In this document: positions 34,017 to 42,668 of the stretch, in pieces
How positions within the stretch are numbered: the first letter of the stretch is position 1
Layout of the letters: each line of letters begins with the position of its first letter
Assembly: GCF_025398275.1 (NCBI RefSeq)
Contig: NZ_JAODOR010000003.1
Location: 159,054-223,053 of the forward strand
Direction of reading: 5' to 3'
Length of the DNA stretch: 64,000 bases
DNA from: Microbacterium memoriense
GTDB taxonomy: Bacteria > Actinomycetota > Actinomycetes > Actinomycetales > Microbacteriaceae
The notes under the pieces: generated by a model
What the model was told of the DNA's origin: nothing
The model's input: the letters and a program-made list of their open reading frames with translations, nothing else
Database searches by the model: none
Made by a program: the position numbers and the translations under genes

Positions 34017-35260
34017 GCGGACACCTGCCTTTCGGTTGCGCGGGACCAGGCCGCGGTGGTCACGGTCGCAACGGTGGACGACACGAGCCGCCCACGGTGC
34101 AACACGTGTCGATTGGGGTCGGCGGACGCGGCGACTTCCGCGAGGCTCCCGCCCTTGACCGCGACGAAGTCGGCCTGTGCGCCGGGCACGGCACCCGCCG
34201 CGGGGAGACGCATGACCGAGCGTGAACCGTCGGAGACGACCGAGACGGCTTCGTCGATCGTCAGGTGCGCCGCGGTGACGAGAAGCGCGACCGTCTCCAG
34301 CGGGTCGCACCGCCCGAGCGGATTGAACGGATCGCGCACGTTGTCTGCGCCGGCACCGAGTCGCACGCCCGCGTCGAGCAGCGCCCGCACGGCCGTGATC
34401 CCGCGCGGTGTCGAGACCGGCGTGTCCCAGCCCTGCAAGTAGAGGTTCGTGATCGGGAGGGCGATGACACCGAGGTCGGCCGCGCGGATGGCCTCGACGA
34501 TGGGGGCGAGCTCGTTGGGGGGCAGCGTGCCGAGTCGTGAGCAATGACCCGCGGATGCCGAAGCGTGCGTCCAGGCCCCCGTGCGCCGGGCGAGTGCCAC
34601 GATCGTCAGGGGGCCGTCGAGCGACTCGTCGGTGTGCATGTCGACTCCGCACCCGAGCCGCTCGGCCAGGCTCAGCAGCCGGTCGAGCTCGGCATCCGGG
34701 TCGGCCGCCAGATGCGGCGCCCCGCCGATGAGGTCGACGCCTCGAGCGATGGCTTCTTCATGCTGGGCTTCGCTGACTCGATCGTCGCCGAGCGTGCACA
34801 GTTCGATGTCCATGAGTCCGCGCAGGTCCTCGCGCACGTCGAGGAGGGCGTCCACGCCGCGCAGGGGCTCGTCGCCGGAGAGGATGTTGACGTGCGACCG
34901 CACAGCGGTGACCCCGTGAGCCAGCATGTCGAGGGCCGTCGCTCGAGCACGCTCGCGGATCGATTCGCGCGTGACGGCGTGTGCATAGGCGTCGTACTGG
35001 GCGACGGCCGTCGGCAGATCGCCGAACGGCGGTGAGATCTGCTCCCAGGTCCGCGACTTGTCCAAGTGGGCATGCGGATCGGCGGCGGCCGTGAGGAGGA
35101 CGAAGCCCTCGAGGTCCAGTTCCTGCGCATCGTCTGCCGCAGGCGCCGTCCCGGCGGCCCACACGCGTTCCACGATCCCGCCGTCGAGCACGACGTCCGC
35201 ACGCGTACCGTCCGGCAGCGTGGCGTGCCGAAGGGTGCGCAGAGGACGGGGAAGGTGCAC
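34013..35260 (-). CDS. Cytosine deaminase-like amidohydrolase
   Basis: 415 residues from GTG 35260 (AGGAG four bases upstream), the first gene of the operon. The metal and catalytic motifs match the cytosine deaminase branch: DPHAHLDKS, SHVNI, DMHTDES (HxDE type), GHCSRLG and GADNVRDPFNPLG with the metal-binding Asp. So, unlike the operon's last gene, this amidohydrolase looks fully catalytic. Relatives deaminate cytosine, isoguanine, creatinine or other exocyclic amino/imino groups. It supports a nitrogen-heterocycle substrate. Confidence 0.88.
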   Translation of the reverse strand: MHLPRPLRTLRHATLPDGTRADVVLDGGIVERVWAAGTAPAADDAQELDLEGFVLLTAAADPHAHLDKSRTWEQISPPFGDLPTAVAQYDAYAHAVTRESIRERARATALDMLAHGVTAVRSHVNILSGDEPLRGVDALLDVREDLRGLMDIELCTLGDDRVSEAQHEEAIARGVDLIGGAPHLAADPDAELDRLLSLAERLGCGVDMHTDESLDGPLTIVALARRTGAWTHASASAGHCSRLGTLPPNELAPIVEAIRAADLGVIALPITNLYLQGWDTPVSTPRGITAVRALLDAGVRLGAGADNVRDPFNPLGRCDPLETVALLVTAAHLTIDEAVSVVSDGSRSVMRLPAAGAVPGAQADFVAVKGGSLAEVAASADPNRHVLHRGRLVSSTVATVTTAAWSRATERQVSA

Positions 35261-35282
35261 GATGCTCCTGAGTTGTGTCGCG

Positions 35283-35328
35283 GTCAGTCGGGTGTGCTGA
35301 CTCGGGATGATTGTTGATACCCTCAACA
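35283..35328. promoter_or_regulatory. Palindromes in the divergent catabolic promoter region
   Basis: Two dyads lie 23-68 bases before the operon start: GTCAG-N9-CTGAC (35283-35301) and TGTTGA-N5-TCAACA (35312-35328). The region separates the ten-gene minus-strand operon from the XRE-cupin regulator gene, so either could be that regulator's operator. Confidence 0.5.
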
Positions 35329-35452
35329 TCGGCGAAGCTACGGGTCGCGTGTTTCGAGCGGATGACATGATCGTGTCGGTCTGTTTCTCACGGCCTCGCG
35401 CGAGTGCACAGCGGTGACGAAAGACGTAATCGAACGAGGAGAGGCGGCGATC

Positions 35453-36022
35453 ATGCCCACGGCATCCCCCCTGCCCGATGCGGGTCCCCTTGGCCCGCGC
35501 GTGCGCTCGCTGCGGACGCAACGCGGACTCACGCTGGTCCAGTTGGCCGCGCTCTCAGGGCTCTCGCACCCGTTCCTCAGCCAGCTGGAGCGGGGACTCG
35601 CTCGTCCGTCGATGGCCTCGCTCGACAAGATCGCCATCGCGTTGGCCACGAGTGTCGTTGAGTTGTTGGCCGACGAGCGCGCCACCGATGAGGCGGCCGC
35701 GGTCAGCATCGTCCGGGCCGAGGACGGCGTGGTCGGCGGGTTCGGCAGCGGCACGGGTCGCGTGCTCGTCGGCGGCGGGCGGCGGCCGTTCCGTCCGATC
35801 GAGTACACCGGCGCGAACGCCGAATGGGGCGAGATCGTCGTGCACGCGGAGGACGAGTTTCTGCACGTGATCGAGGGGCGCATCGAGCTCGAACTAGGCG
35901 GAGTCGTTCATCGCCTCGGCCCGCGGGATTCGGCCTATACGCCCGGCGGAACGAGTCATCGCTGGCGCTCCGGCGACGCCCACCCCTACCGTCTGATCGT
36001 TGTGAAGGAGGCGGGTGCATGA
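35453..36022 (+). CDS. XRE-family transcriptional regulator with cupin domain
   Basis: 189 residues from ATG 35453, with GGAGAGG eight bases upstream. The N-terminal helix-turn-helix reads LGPRVRSLRTQRGLTLVQLAALSGLSHPFLSQLERG, followed by the usual SMASLDKIAIAL. The C-terminal half is a cupin_2 barrel (IVVHAEDEFLHVIEGRIELEL, YTPGGTSHRW) that probably senses a small ligand of the pathway. It is divergent from the catabolic operon and overlaps the reductase start as ATGA. It probably controls both units. Confidence 0.92.
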   Translation: MPTASPLPDAGPLGPRVRSLRTQRGLTLVQLAALSGLSHPFLSQLERGLARPSMASLDKIAIALATSVVELLADERATDEAAAVSIVRAEDGVVGGFGSGTGRVLVGGGRRPFRPIEYTGANAEWGEIVVHAEDEFLHVIEGRIELELGGVVHRLGPRDSAYTPGGTSHRWRSGDAHPYRLIVVKEAGA

Positions 36023-36984
36023 GTGTGCCCCGTGGAGACCGGGAGGTCGAGGTCATCGCGCTGCGCACGGCCGCCGCCGATATCGTCGAGATCGAACTTG
36101 CCGCGCGCGGTGATGCCGCGCTTCCGGCGTGGGAGCCCGGTGCGCACATCGACCTGATCCTGCCGACCGGTCTGGTTCGGCAATACTCACTCGCGGGCGA
36201 TCCGGCCAGCCCGACGTGGCGGATCGGAGTTCTCCGCGAAGAATCCGGACGTGGCGGCTCACGCTGGATCGCCGATCGCCTGAAACCGGGTGCGCTCTTG
36301 CGTATCGCGGGTCCCCGCAACCACTTCACGCTGCCGGGCCACGCTGTCGGCGATGCGGCCCCGCTCGTGTTCATCGCGGGCGGCATCGGCATCACACCGA
36401 TCCTGCCGTTGGCCGCTCAAGCGCGCGCCGCTGGCCGTGACGTCACGGTGCACTACTGTGGCCATGCGGGTCGGATGCCGTTCGTCGAGGAGCTGCGGGG
36501 CCTGCACGGGAGCAGCCTCGTGCTGCACATCAGCGAAGAACGCGCGCGGCTCGACGTCGACGCGGTCACGGCAGAGGCGGCATCCCGCGGCGCGGAAATC
36601 ATCGTCTGCGGCCCAGCGCGCCTGCACGACGCCGTCGCGCAGGCGGCCGAGGAGCGGGGCGTGGTCGTGCACGGCGAGCGGTTCGAGGCCGAGCCGCTGT
36701 CGGCGCCGATGTGGTCGGGGCCTTTCGAGGTCGAGCTCGCGCTGACCGGGGTGACGGTCACCGTGCCCACCGACCGCTCAATCCTCGAGGTCGCGGAGGA
36801 AGCCGGGGCGCTCGTGCTCTCCAGCTGCACGGAAGGCACGTGCGGCACGTGCGAGACGCCTGTCATGGACGGAGTCGTCGATCACCGAGACTCGATCCTC
36901 ACGCCCGCACAACGACAGCGCAACGACACGATGTACGTGTGCGTGTCGCGGGCGGCGTGCCCGCGGCTCATCCTGGAGTTGTAG
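36019..36984 (+). CDS. VanB-type ferredoxin reductase (FMN, NAD, [2Fe-2S])
   Basis: 321 residues, electron-transfer component of class IA Rieske oxygenases. FMN site RQYSLAGDP, NAD site FIAGGIGITPILPLA and ICGPARLHDAV-type motif, and a C-terminal plant-type [2Fe-2S] centre with Cys in SSCTEGTCGTCETPV plus MYVCVSRA. Vanillate demethylase and phthalate dioxygenase reductases share this order. No oxygenase alpha subunit is encoded in the window, so the partner must be elsewhere, or this protein serves another oxidase. It is translated together with the regulator (ATGA overlap, GGAGG upstream). Confidence 0.93.
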   Translation: MSVPRGDREVEVIALRTAAADIVEIELAARGDAALPAWEPGAHIDLILPTGLVRQYSLAGDPASPTWRIGVLREESGRGGSRWIADRLKPGALLRIAGPRNHFTLPGHAVGDAAPLVFIAGGIGITPILPLAAQARAAGRDVTVHYCGHAGRMPFVEELRGLHGSSLVLHISEERARLDVDAVTAEAASRGAEIIVCGPARLHDAVAQAAEERGVVVHGERFEAEPLSAPMWSGPFEVELALTGVTVTVPTDRSILEVAEEAGALVLSSCTEGTCGTCETPVMDGVVDHRDSILTPAQRQRNDTMYVCVSRAACPRLILEL

Positions 36985-37015
36985 TCGGCCCAGCGGGGCC
37001 CGCGGAATCACACGG

Positions 37016-37045
37016 TTGTCATTCCGTGGCCGGATCGGTCATAAT
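37016..37045 (+). promoter_or_regulatory. Promoter of the DUF3145 gene
   Basis: TTGTCA (37016-37021), an 18-base spacer and CATAAT (37040-37045). This is the best sigma70-type match in the window and would give a leader of about 80 bases before ATG 37135. Confidence 0.65.
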
Positions 37046-37134
37046 GGGCGCACAACCGCATAACATCGCCGCACATCGGCATTCGCACCGTTCAGGTCGT
37101 AGGGGAAGACGTACCTGAAGAAACGGAGAAGCAG

Positions 37135-37638
37135 ATGGCGACAGCAGCCGCGCGTGGAGTGATCTACATTCACTCTGCGCCACGAGCGTTGTGCCCCCAC
37201 CTCGAGTGGGCGGTGGGGCGTGCCCTCGGGCGTGCCGTGAATTTCGATTGGGCTGACCAGCCGGTCCTCGCCGGCAGTCGCCGGGCCGAGTTCTACTGGG
37301 AGGGACCCGCCGGCACGGGGGCGGCTCTGACGACCGCGATCCGCGGGTGGGAGCACTTGCGGTTCGAGGTCAGCGAGGACCCCACCCCGCGGAGCGACGG
37401 CGGTCGTTGGCTGCATACGCCCGGCCTCGGCATCCACTTCGCCCAGACCGACACCGCCGGCAACATCGTCATCGGTGAAGACCGCATCCGCTACGCGATG
37501 GAGATCGCGGCGGGCGACGCGTTCGAGTTGCAGCGCGAACTCGGTGTCGCGCTGGGGTCGGCGTGGGATGAAGAACTCGAGAGCTTCCGTCACGCGAGCG
37601 ATGACGCAGCGGTCGTCTGGCTGCACAAGGTCGGCTGA
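37135..37638 (+). CDS. DUF3145 family protein
   Basis: 167 residues of an actinobacterium-specific family of unknown function, here beside the fatty-acid synthesis genes. Recognisable: GVIYIHSAPRALCPHLEWAVG at the start, FDWADQPVLAGSRRAEFYW, a Trp-rich WEHLRFEV, and VWLHKVG at the end. No signal peptide or membrane segment. The mixed beta strands and repeated aromatic residues suggest a small globular domain. The location beside fabF hints at a link to lipid synthesis but gives no mechanism. Confidence 0.9.
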   Translation: MATAAARGVIYIHSAPRALCPHLEWAVGRALGRAVNFDWADQPVLAGSRRAEFYWEGPAGTGAALTTAIRGWEHLRFEVSEDPTPRSDGGRWLHTPGLGIHFAQTDTAGNIVIGEDRIRYAMEIAAGDAFELQRELGVALGSAWDEELESFRHASDDAAVVWLHKVG

Positions 37639-37740
37639 GACCGGCACCCCTCCACAGACCAGGCGGCGCAGGAGCGCCCGTACCGAGCCTCGGATGGCTT
37701 CCCGGGGATCGGGAGCACGTACCGGCCGCCTGACCCGAGA

Positions 37741-37778
37741 AAGAACCCCCTCCGCATGGCTTCGCGGAGGGGGTTCTT
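37741..37778. terminator. Bidirectional terminator between DUF3145 and fabF
   Basis: A perfect 15-base stem, AAGAACCCCCTCCGC (37741-37755) with GCGGAGGGGGTTCTT (37764-37778), and an eight-base loop. It lies between the convergent DUF3145 gene and fabF and would serve both strands. Confidence 0.88.
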
Positions 37779-37799
37779 CCTGTGCGGATCGTGGTCGGT

Positions 37800-39038
37800 T
37801 CAGACCGACGCGAAGGCCGCGACGGCGTTGTGGCCGCCGAAGCCGAAGGAGTTGCTGATCGCGAGCTGATCGCCCCCGCCGAGCGGCGTCGGTTCGCCCG
37901 AGAGCCGGAACGGCACGGCCGGGTCCTGCTCGGTGATGTTGATCGTGGGCGGCGCCACCCGGTTCTGGATCGCCAGGATCGTGAAGATCGCCTCCAGAGC
38001 GCCGGTGCCGCCGAGCAGGTGACCGGTCGAGGCCTTCGTGGCGGAGACGGGGATCTCGTCGATCCGGTCGCCGAACACGCTCTTCAAAGCGACATACTCG
38101 TTCGGGTCGCCGACGGGAGTGGAGGTCGCGTGCGCGTTGATGTGCGTGACCTCATCGACAGATCGGCCCGCGGCCTCGAGGGCCATCCGCACGGCACGAG
38201 CGGCGCCGGTGCCCTCCGGGTCGTTCGCGGTGATGTGGTACGAATCGGCTGTCACGCCGCCGCCGACGACCTCGGCATAGATCTTGGCCCCGCGTGCCTT
38301 GGCGTGCTCTTCGGTCTCGAGGATCAGGACAGCTGCGCCTTCGCCCATGACGAAGCCGTCACGGTCGATGCTGCCCGGTCGTGAGGCCGTTTCGGGGGAA
38401 TCGTTGCGCTTGGAGAGGGCCTGCATCGACGCGAAGGAGGCGATCGTCACCGGGTGGATGACCGACTCGGTTCCGCCGGCGATCACGACGTCGGCGAGCC
38501 CGTCGCGCAGGTGCTCGACCGCGTTGACGATCGACTCGGTGCTCGAAGCGCACGCGCTCGCGACCGTCCGCGCGTAGGCGCGGGCGCCGAAGTGCAGCGA
38601 GAGATTGCCCGCGGCCGAGTTCGGCATGAGCATCGGGACGGTCATCGGAAGAACCCGCCGGGGGCCCTTCTCGCGGAGGGTGTCCCACGCATCCAACAGC
38701 GTCCACAGGCCGCCGATGCCGGTGGCGAAATCCACGCCGAGACGCTCGGGATCGACTTCGGGCTCGCCCGCATCCTTCCAGGCCTCGAGAGCGGCCACGA
38801 GAGCGAACTGCGAAGACGGGTCGAGGCGCTTGGCGATCGGCCGTTCGAGCACGGTGTCGGGACGCACTGCGGCCTGGGCCGCGAAGGTCACCGGCAGCTG
38901 GTACTGCTCGACCCAGTCGTACTCGAGGGTGCGGGTGCCGGATGCGCCGGACAGCAGTGCCTGCCAGCTCTCCGGTGCCGTGCCGCCGATCGGGGACGAC
39001 GCGCCGATGCCGGTCACGACGATGCGCGGTGTGCTCAT
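37800..39038 (-). CDS. fabF: 3-oxoacyl-[acyl-carrier-protein] synthase II
   Basis: Elongating condensing enzyme of type II fatty-acid synthesis. 412 residues. The catalytic Cys is near residue 163 in VASACASSTES, and the two His lie in INAHATSTPVGD and STKASTGHLLGGTGA. AGAGGAAC precedes ATG 39038. It is the last gene of the fabD-fabH-acpP-fabF unit, 73 bases after acpP, and ends at a strong hairpin terminator. Confidence 0.96.
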   Translation of the reverse strand: MSTPRIVVTGIGASSPIGGTAPESWQALLSGASGTRTLEYDWVEQYQLPVTFAAQAAVRPDTVLERPIAKRLDPSSQFALVAALEAWKDAGEPEVDPERLGVDFATGIGGLWTLLDAWDTLREKGPRRVLPMTVPMLMPNSAAGNLSLHFGARAYARTVASACASSTESIVNAVEHLRDGLADVVIAGGTESVIHPVTIASFASMQALSKRNDSPETASRPGSIDRDGFVMGEGAAVLILETEEHAKARGAKIYAEVVGGGVTADSYHITANDPEGTGAARAVRMALEAAGRSVDEVTHINAHATSTPVGDPNEYVALKSVFGDRIDEIPVSATKASTGHLLGGTGALEAIFTILAIQNRVAPPTINITEQDPAVPFRLSGEPTPLGGGDQLAISNSFGFGGHNAVAAFASV

Positions 39039-39111
39039 GGGTGTTCCTCTGGGGTCCTCAGCGTGCGAACGGCGCGCCGGTGGGGGAGCGAGCCCCCCAC
39101 CGGATCGCTGA

Positions 39112-39360
39112 TCACGCCTGGTGGGAGGTGATGAAGGTGACGGCGTCGCCGACGGTCTTGAGGTTCTTGACCTCTTCGTCGGGGATGGTGACGCCGAACT
39201 TCTCCTCGGCGTTGACGACGATCGTCATCATCGAGATCGAGTCGATGTCGAGGTCATCCGTGAAGGACTTCTCGAGGGCGACCTCGTCGGCCGAGATACC
39301 GGTCTCGTCGGTGACCAGTTCGGCGAGTCCTGCGAGGACCTCGTCGTTGCTGAATGCCAT
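39112..39360 (-). CDS. acpP: Acyl carrier protein
   Basis: 82 residues, strongly acidic four-helix protein. Ser41 in DDLDIDSISMM receives the 4'-phosphopantetheine arm. AAGGAGA lies five bases before ATG 39360. It carries the growing chain for FabD, FabH and FabF, all encoded around it, and sits in the expected third place of the operon. Confidence 0.96.
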   Translation of the reverse strand: MAFSNDEVLAGLAELVTDETGISADEVALEKSFTDDLDIDSISMMTIVVNAEEKFGVTIPDEEVKNLKTVGDAVTFITSHQA

Positions 39361-39435
39361 GGGATTCTCCTTGTTTCTTCTTCGGTTCGCCGGCCCGTGC
39401 GGGCCGAAATCAGTTTAGGTGTGGGGGTCGCTCGG

Positions 39436-40437
39436 TCAGGGGAGGACGACGACCTGCGCGCCGAACACGAGACCCGCGCCGAATCCGATCTGCAGGGCGA
39501 GACCGCCGCTGAGTTCGGGGTGTTCCTTGAGCAGGCGGTGCGTCGCGAGCGGGATGGATGCCGCAGACGTGTTGCCGGTCGTCTCGATGTCGCGCCCGAT
39601 CACGACGCTCTCCGGCAGCTTCAGCTGCTTCGCGAACTCGTCGATGATGCGCATGTTCGCCTGGTGGGGAACGAATGCGGCGAGGTCCGATGCCTCGATC
39701 CCGGCGGCGTCGAGAGCCTGGCGGGCGACCTTGACCATTTCCCAGACCGCCCAGCGGAAGACGGTCGGGCCTTCCTGGCGGAGGGTGGGCCAGGGCGCTA
39801 CGCCGTCACGGAACTCCACGAGAGTGTGGTTCATGCCGACGGCGTCGGCCTTGGAGCCGTCCGAGCCCCAGACCGTCGGGCCGATGCCGGGGAAGTCGCT
39901 CGGGCCGATGACGACGGCGCCGGCGCCATCGCCGAGGAGGAAGGAGATCGAGCGGTCCGTCGGATCGACGACATCGCTGAGCTTTTCGGTGCCGATGACG
40001 ACGGCGTACGTTGCCGCACCCGCGCGGATCAGGGCGTCGGCCTGTGCGACACCGTAGGCGAATCCTGCGCAAGCGGCGTTGAGATCGTAGGCCGCGGCCG
40101 GGTTTGCCCCGACCCGGTCGGCGACGATCGCCGAGACCGACGGCGTCTGCTTGGGGTTCGAGATCGTCGCGACGATGACCGCATCGACGGCCGACGGGTC
40201 GATGCCCGCGGCGGCGATCGCTTCGGCGGCGGCGTCTGCGGCCAAATCGATCGCGGTCGTCTCGGCGTTCGCGCGAGCGCGGGTGATGATGCCCGTGCGC
40301 TGGCGGATCCACTCGTCGCTCGAGTCGATCGGCCCGACCAGGTCGTCGTTGGGCACCGCGTTCTCGCCGCGTGCCGCACCGTAGGCAAGGATGCGGGTAT
40401 GTGCGGGTCCCGTGGGCTGGATGAGGGTGCGGGTCAT
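39436..40437 (-). CDS. fabH: 3-oxoacyl-[acyl-carrier-protein] synthase III
   Basis: Starts fatty-acid synthesis by condensing an acyl-CoA primer with malonyl-ACP. 333 residues. Catalytic triad: Cys in LNAACAGFAYG, His in FVPHQANMRIID, Asn in TTGNTSAAS. The substrate pocket determines straight or branched primers, which is not readable here. ATG 40437 overlaps the fabD stop (ATGA). Confidence 0.96.
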   Translation of the reverse strand: MTRTLIQPTGPAHTRILAYGAARGENAVPNDDLVGPIDSSDEWIRQRTGIITRARANAETTAIDLAADAAAEAIAAAGIDPSAVDAVIVATISNPKQTPSVSAIVADRVGANPAAAYDLNAACAGFAYGVAQADALIRAGAATYAVVIGTEKLSDVVDPTDRSISFLLGDGAGAVVIGPSDFPGIGPTVWGSDGSKADAVGMNHTLVEFRDGVAPWPTLRQEGPTVFRWAVWEMVKVARQALDAAGIEASDLAAFVPHQANMRIIDEFAKQLKLPESVVIGRDIETTGNTSAASIPLATHRLLKEHPELSGGLALQIGFGAGLVFGAQVVVLP

Positions 40438-41351
40438 GCGTCGGCTCCTGTCAGCAGGGCGGTGGCGGCCGCCAGATCATCCGGCGTCTTGACGGCGACG
40501 CCGGGGACGCCACGCAGCGCGCGCTTGGCGAGACCCACGAGCGTTCCCGCCGGGGCCAGTTCGATGATGCCCGCGACGCCGTTGTCGGCGAACGAGGTCA
40601 TGCACAGGTCCCAGCGCACGGGCGAGGCGACCTGGTCGACGACGAGGTTCAGGGCGGTCCGGCCGTCCGAGACGGGAGTGCCGTCGTGGTTGGTCCAGAG
40701 CGTCGAGTGAGGATCAGTGACCGCAACATCCGCCGCGGCGGCGCGGAGCGTGTCGACGGCGGGTGCCATGAAGCGGGTGTGGAACGCGCCGGCGACCTGC
40801 AGCGGGATGACCCGTGTGGCCTTCGGAGCCTCGGCGCCCAGCTCTGCGAGAGCCGATAGTGAGCCGGCCGCGACGATCTGGCCGCCACCGTTGTAGTTGG
40901 CCGGTGTCAGGTCGAGTTCGGCGAGGCGGGCGAGGACCGCATCCTGATCGCCGCCGAGGACGGCGCTCATTCCGGTCGGTTCGATCGCCGCGGCCTCGGC
41001 CATGGCACGGCCGCGCAGCCCCACGAGGAACATGCCGTCGGTGTCGGACAGCACGCCCGCCGCGACGAGCGCGGCGATCTCGCCGACGGAGTGGCCGGCG
41101 ACACCGCTCGGCCGCGCTCCGGCGGCGGTGAGCGCCGTGAAAGAGACGAGCGACGCCGCGACGATGAGCGGCTGCGCGACGCGTGTGTCGCGGATGCGAT
41201 CGGCATCCCACTCGGTGCCGGCGGCGATGAGGTCGACGTGCGCATCGTCGGAGTATCGCTCCAGCGCCGCACGTACACCGGGGACATCGAGCCACGGCGA
41301 CAGGAACCCGGGGGTCTGGGAGCCCTGTCCGGGGAAGACAGTGATGATCAC
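40434..41351 (-). CDS. fabD: Malonyl-CoA:ACP transacylase
   Basis: Loads malonate onto ACP. 305 residues from GTG 41351, which has GGAGG eight bases upstream and gives the canonical start VIITVFPGQGSQTPGFL. Active-site Ser in VAGHSVGEIAAL; His in VAGAFHTRFMAPA. First gene of the fab operon, downstream of fasR. A 8-base inverted repeat lies in its promoter region. Confidence 0.96.
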   Translation of the reverse strand: MIITVFPGQGSQTPGFLSPWLDVPGVRAALERYSDDAHVDLIAAGTEWDADRIRDTRVAQPLIVAASLVSFTALTAAGARPSGVAGHSVGEIAALVAAGVLSDTDGMFLVGLRGRAMAEAAAIEPTGMSAVLGGDQDAVLARLAELDLTPANYNGGGQIVAAGSLSALAELGAEAPKATRVIPLQVAGAFHTRFMAPAVDTLRAAAADVAVTDPHSTLWTNHDGTPVSDGRTALNLVVDQVASPVRWDLCMTSFADNGVAGIIELAPAGTLVGLAKRALRGVPGVAVKTPDDLAAATALLTGADA

Positions 41352-41395
41352 GTCCCTATCCTCCCAACATCGCCGCGCCGCCCGCTGGCGATAGC

Positions 41396-41424
41396 CACAC
41401 AAGAAAGTGCGGATGCCTTGTGTG
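41396..41424. promoter_or_regulatory. Inverted repeat before fabD, candidate FasR operator
   Basis: CACACAAG (41396-41403) and CTTGTGTG (41417-41424), perfect eight-base arms with a 13-base spacer. It fills the 96-base gap between fasR and fabD, where the regulator would be expected to bind. Confidence 0.5.
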
Positions 41425-41447
41425 TGTCATACAGGACGGGTGATCCG

Positions 41448-42659
41448 TCACGCGCGGCGCGCGACGGGGGAGCGACGCCGCGTGACGTCGGTTCCGATCG
41501 AGCCGATGATGAGCGCGGTCTGGAGGATCAGGGCTTCGCGGGGGCCGGTGGCATCCCACCCGATGACGTCCGACACGCGTTTCAATCGATAGCGGACGGT
41601 GTTCGGATGCACGAACAACTCCCGTGCCGTCGCCTCGAGCGACCGACCGTTGTCGAGGTAACTCCACAACGTTGTCACGAGATCCGACGAATGAGCCTGC
41701 AGGGGCCGGCAGATCCGTTCGACCAACGTCGCCTTCGCCATCGCGTCGCCGGCGAGCGCGCGCTCGGGGAGCAACTCGTCCGCTTCGACGGGACGGGGCG
41801 CATTGCGCCACGCCTTGGCCACCGCGAAACCCGCCAACGCGGCACGGGCGCTCTGGCCGGCGTCGACGAGAGCCGGCACAGTCGGACCGAGCACCAGGTG
41901 TCCCACACCGAACCCGGGCTCGAGTCGCCGGGCGATCTCGGGGAACGGGAGTTCGACGTCGGAATCTTCGCGTGCCGGCAGTTCCGCGCGGCCGATCACG
42001 AGGACCAGACGCGAGCCCTGGACGCCGATGAGGACGTCCACTCCGAGCTTGCGCGCCATCCGCCGGAGCTGATCCACGTCCAATTGCGGCGGAGTCGTCC
42101 CGACGAGGACCGCGACTTCGCCGTGCCCGTGCCAGCCGAGCGCTGCAATGCGACTCGGCAGCTCCTCATCGGCTTCGCCGGTGAGGATCGAGTCGACGAC
42201 GAGCGCTTCCAACCGCGCGTCCCAGAGGCCACGCGCTTCGGCGGCGCGAGCGTAGACGTCGGCAGACGCGAAGGCGACTTCGCGGGAGAACAGGAGGATG
42301 CTTTCACGCAGGTCTTCCGCACGCCCCGCAACCCGCTCCTCTGTGACAGCCACTGTCACGCGGATGAGTTGCAACGTCTGGGTCAGGCTGACGCTGCGCA
42401 ACAGCTCCCGGGGAGCCGCCGCGAAAATGTCAGCCGCGATCCACGGTGTGGAGCCGGGATCGTCGTACCACTGGATGAACGACGCAATGCCCGCCTGCGC
42501 CACCAGCCCCACCGCCGATCGTCGCGCCGGAGGCATCTCTGCATACCAGGGCAGCGAGTCGTCGAGACGTTGGATCGTCGCGGTGGCCAGATCGCCGGAG
42601 ATCCGGCGGAGCCACGCGAGTGTCTCCGCCTTCTCCTGGGCGGTGGGGCGGGCGGGCAT
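41448..42659 (-). CDS. fasR: PucR/CdaR-type regulator, FasR-like
   Basis: 403 residues with the CdaR/PucR layout: an N-terminal sensor region, a degenerate GGDEF-like middle, and a C-terminal helix-turn-helix (SLEATARELFVHPNTVRYRLKRVSDVIGWD). The position immediately upstream of and co-oriented with fabD-fabH-acpP-fabF matches Streptomyces FasR, an activator of that operon. The assignment therefore rests on domain type plus synteny. It starts nine bases before the end of aceE and probably is expressed with or just after it. Confidence 0.85.
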   Translation of the reverse strand: MPARPTAQEKAETLAWLRRISGDLATATIQRLDDSLPWYAEMPPARRSAVGLVAQAGIASFIQWYDDPGSTPWIAADIFAAAPRELLRSVSLTQTLQLIRVTVAVTEERVAGRAEDLRESILLFSREVAFASADVYARAAEARGLWDARLEALVVDSILTGEADEELPSRIAALGWHGHGEVAVLVGTTPPQLDVDQLRRMARKLGVDVLIGVQGSRLVLVIGRAELPAREDSDVELPFPEIARRLEPGFGVGHLVLGPTVPALVDAGQSARAALAGFAVAKAWRNAPRPVEADELLPERALAGDAMAKATLVERICRPLQAHSSDLVTTLWSYLDNGRSLEATARELFVHPNTVRYRLKRVSDVIGWDATGPREALILQTALIIGSIGTDVTRRRSPVARRA

Positions 42660-42668
42660 GGACAGGCG

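Noticed and set aside
25335..36984. Creatinine degradation cluster
   Set aside because: Only the creatininase family member fits; creatinase, sarcosine oxidase and N-methylhydantoinase are missing.
25335..36984. Riboflavin catabolic cluster as known in Microbacterium
   Set aside because: The enzyme set (no riboflavin hydrolase or ribokinase-like genes) does not match what I recall of that cluster.
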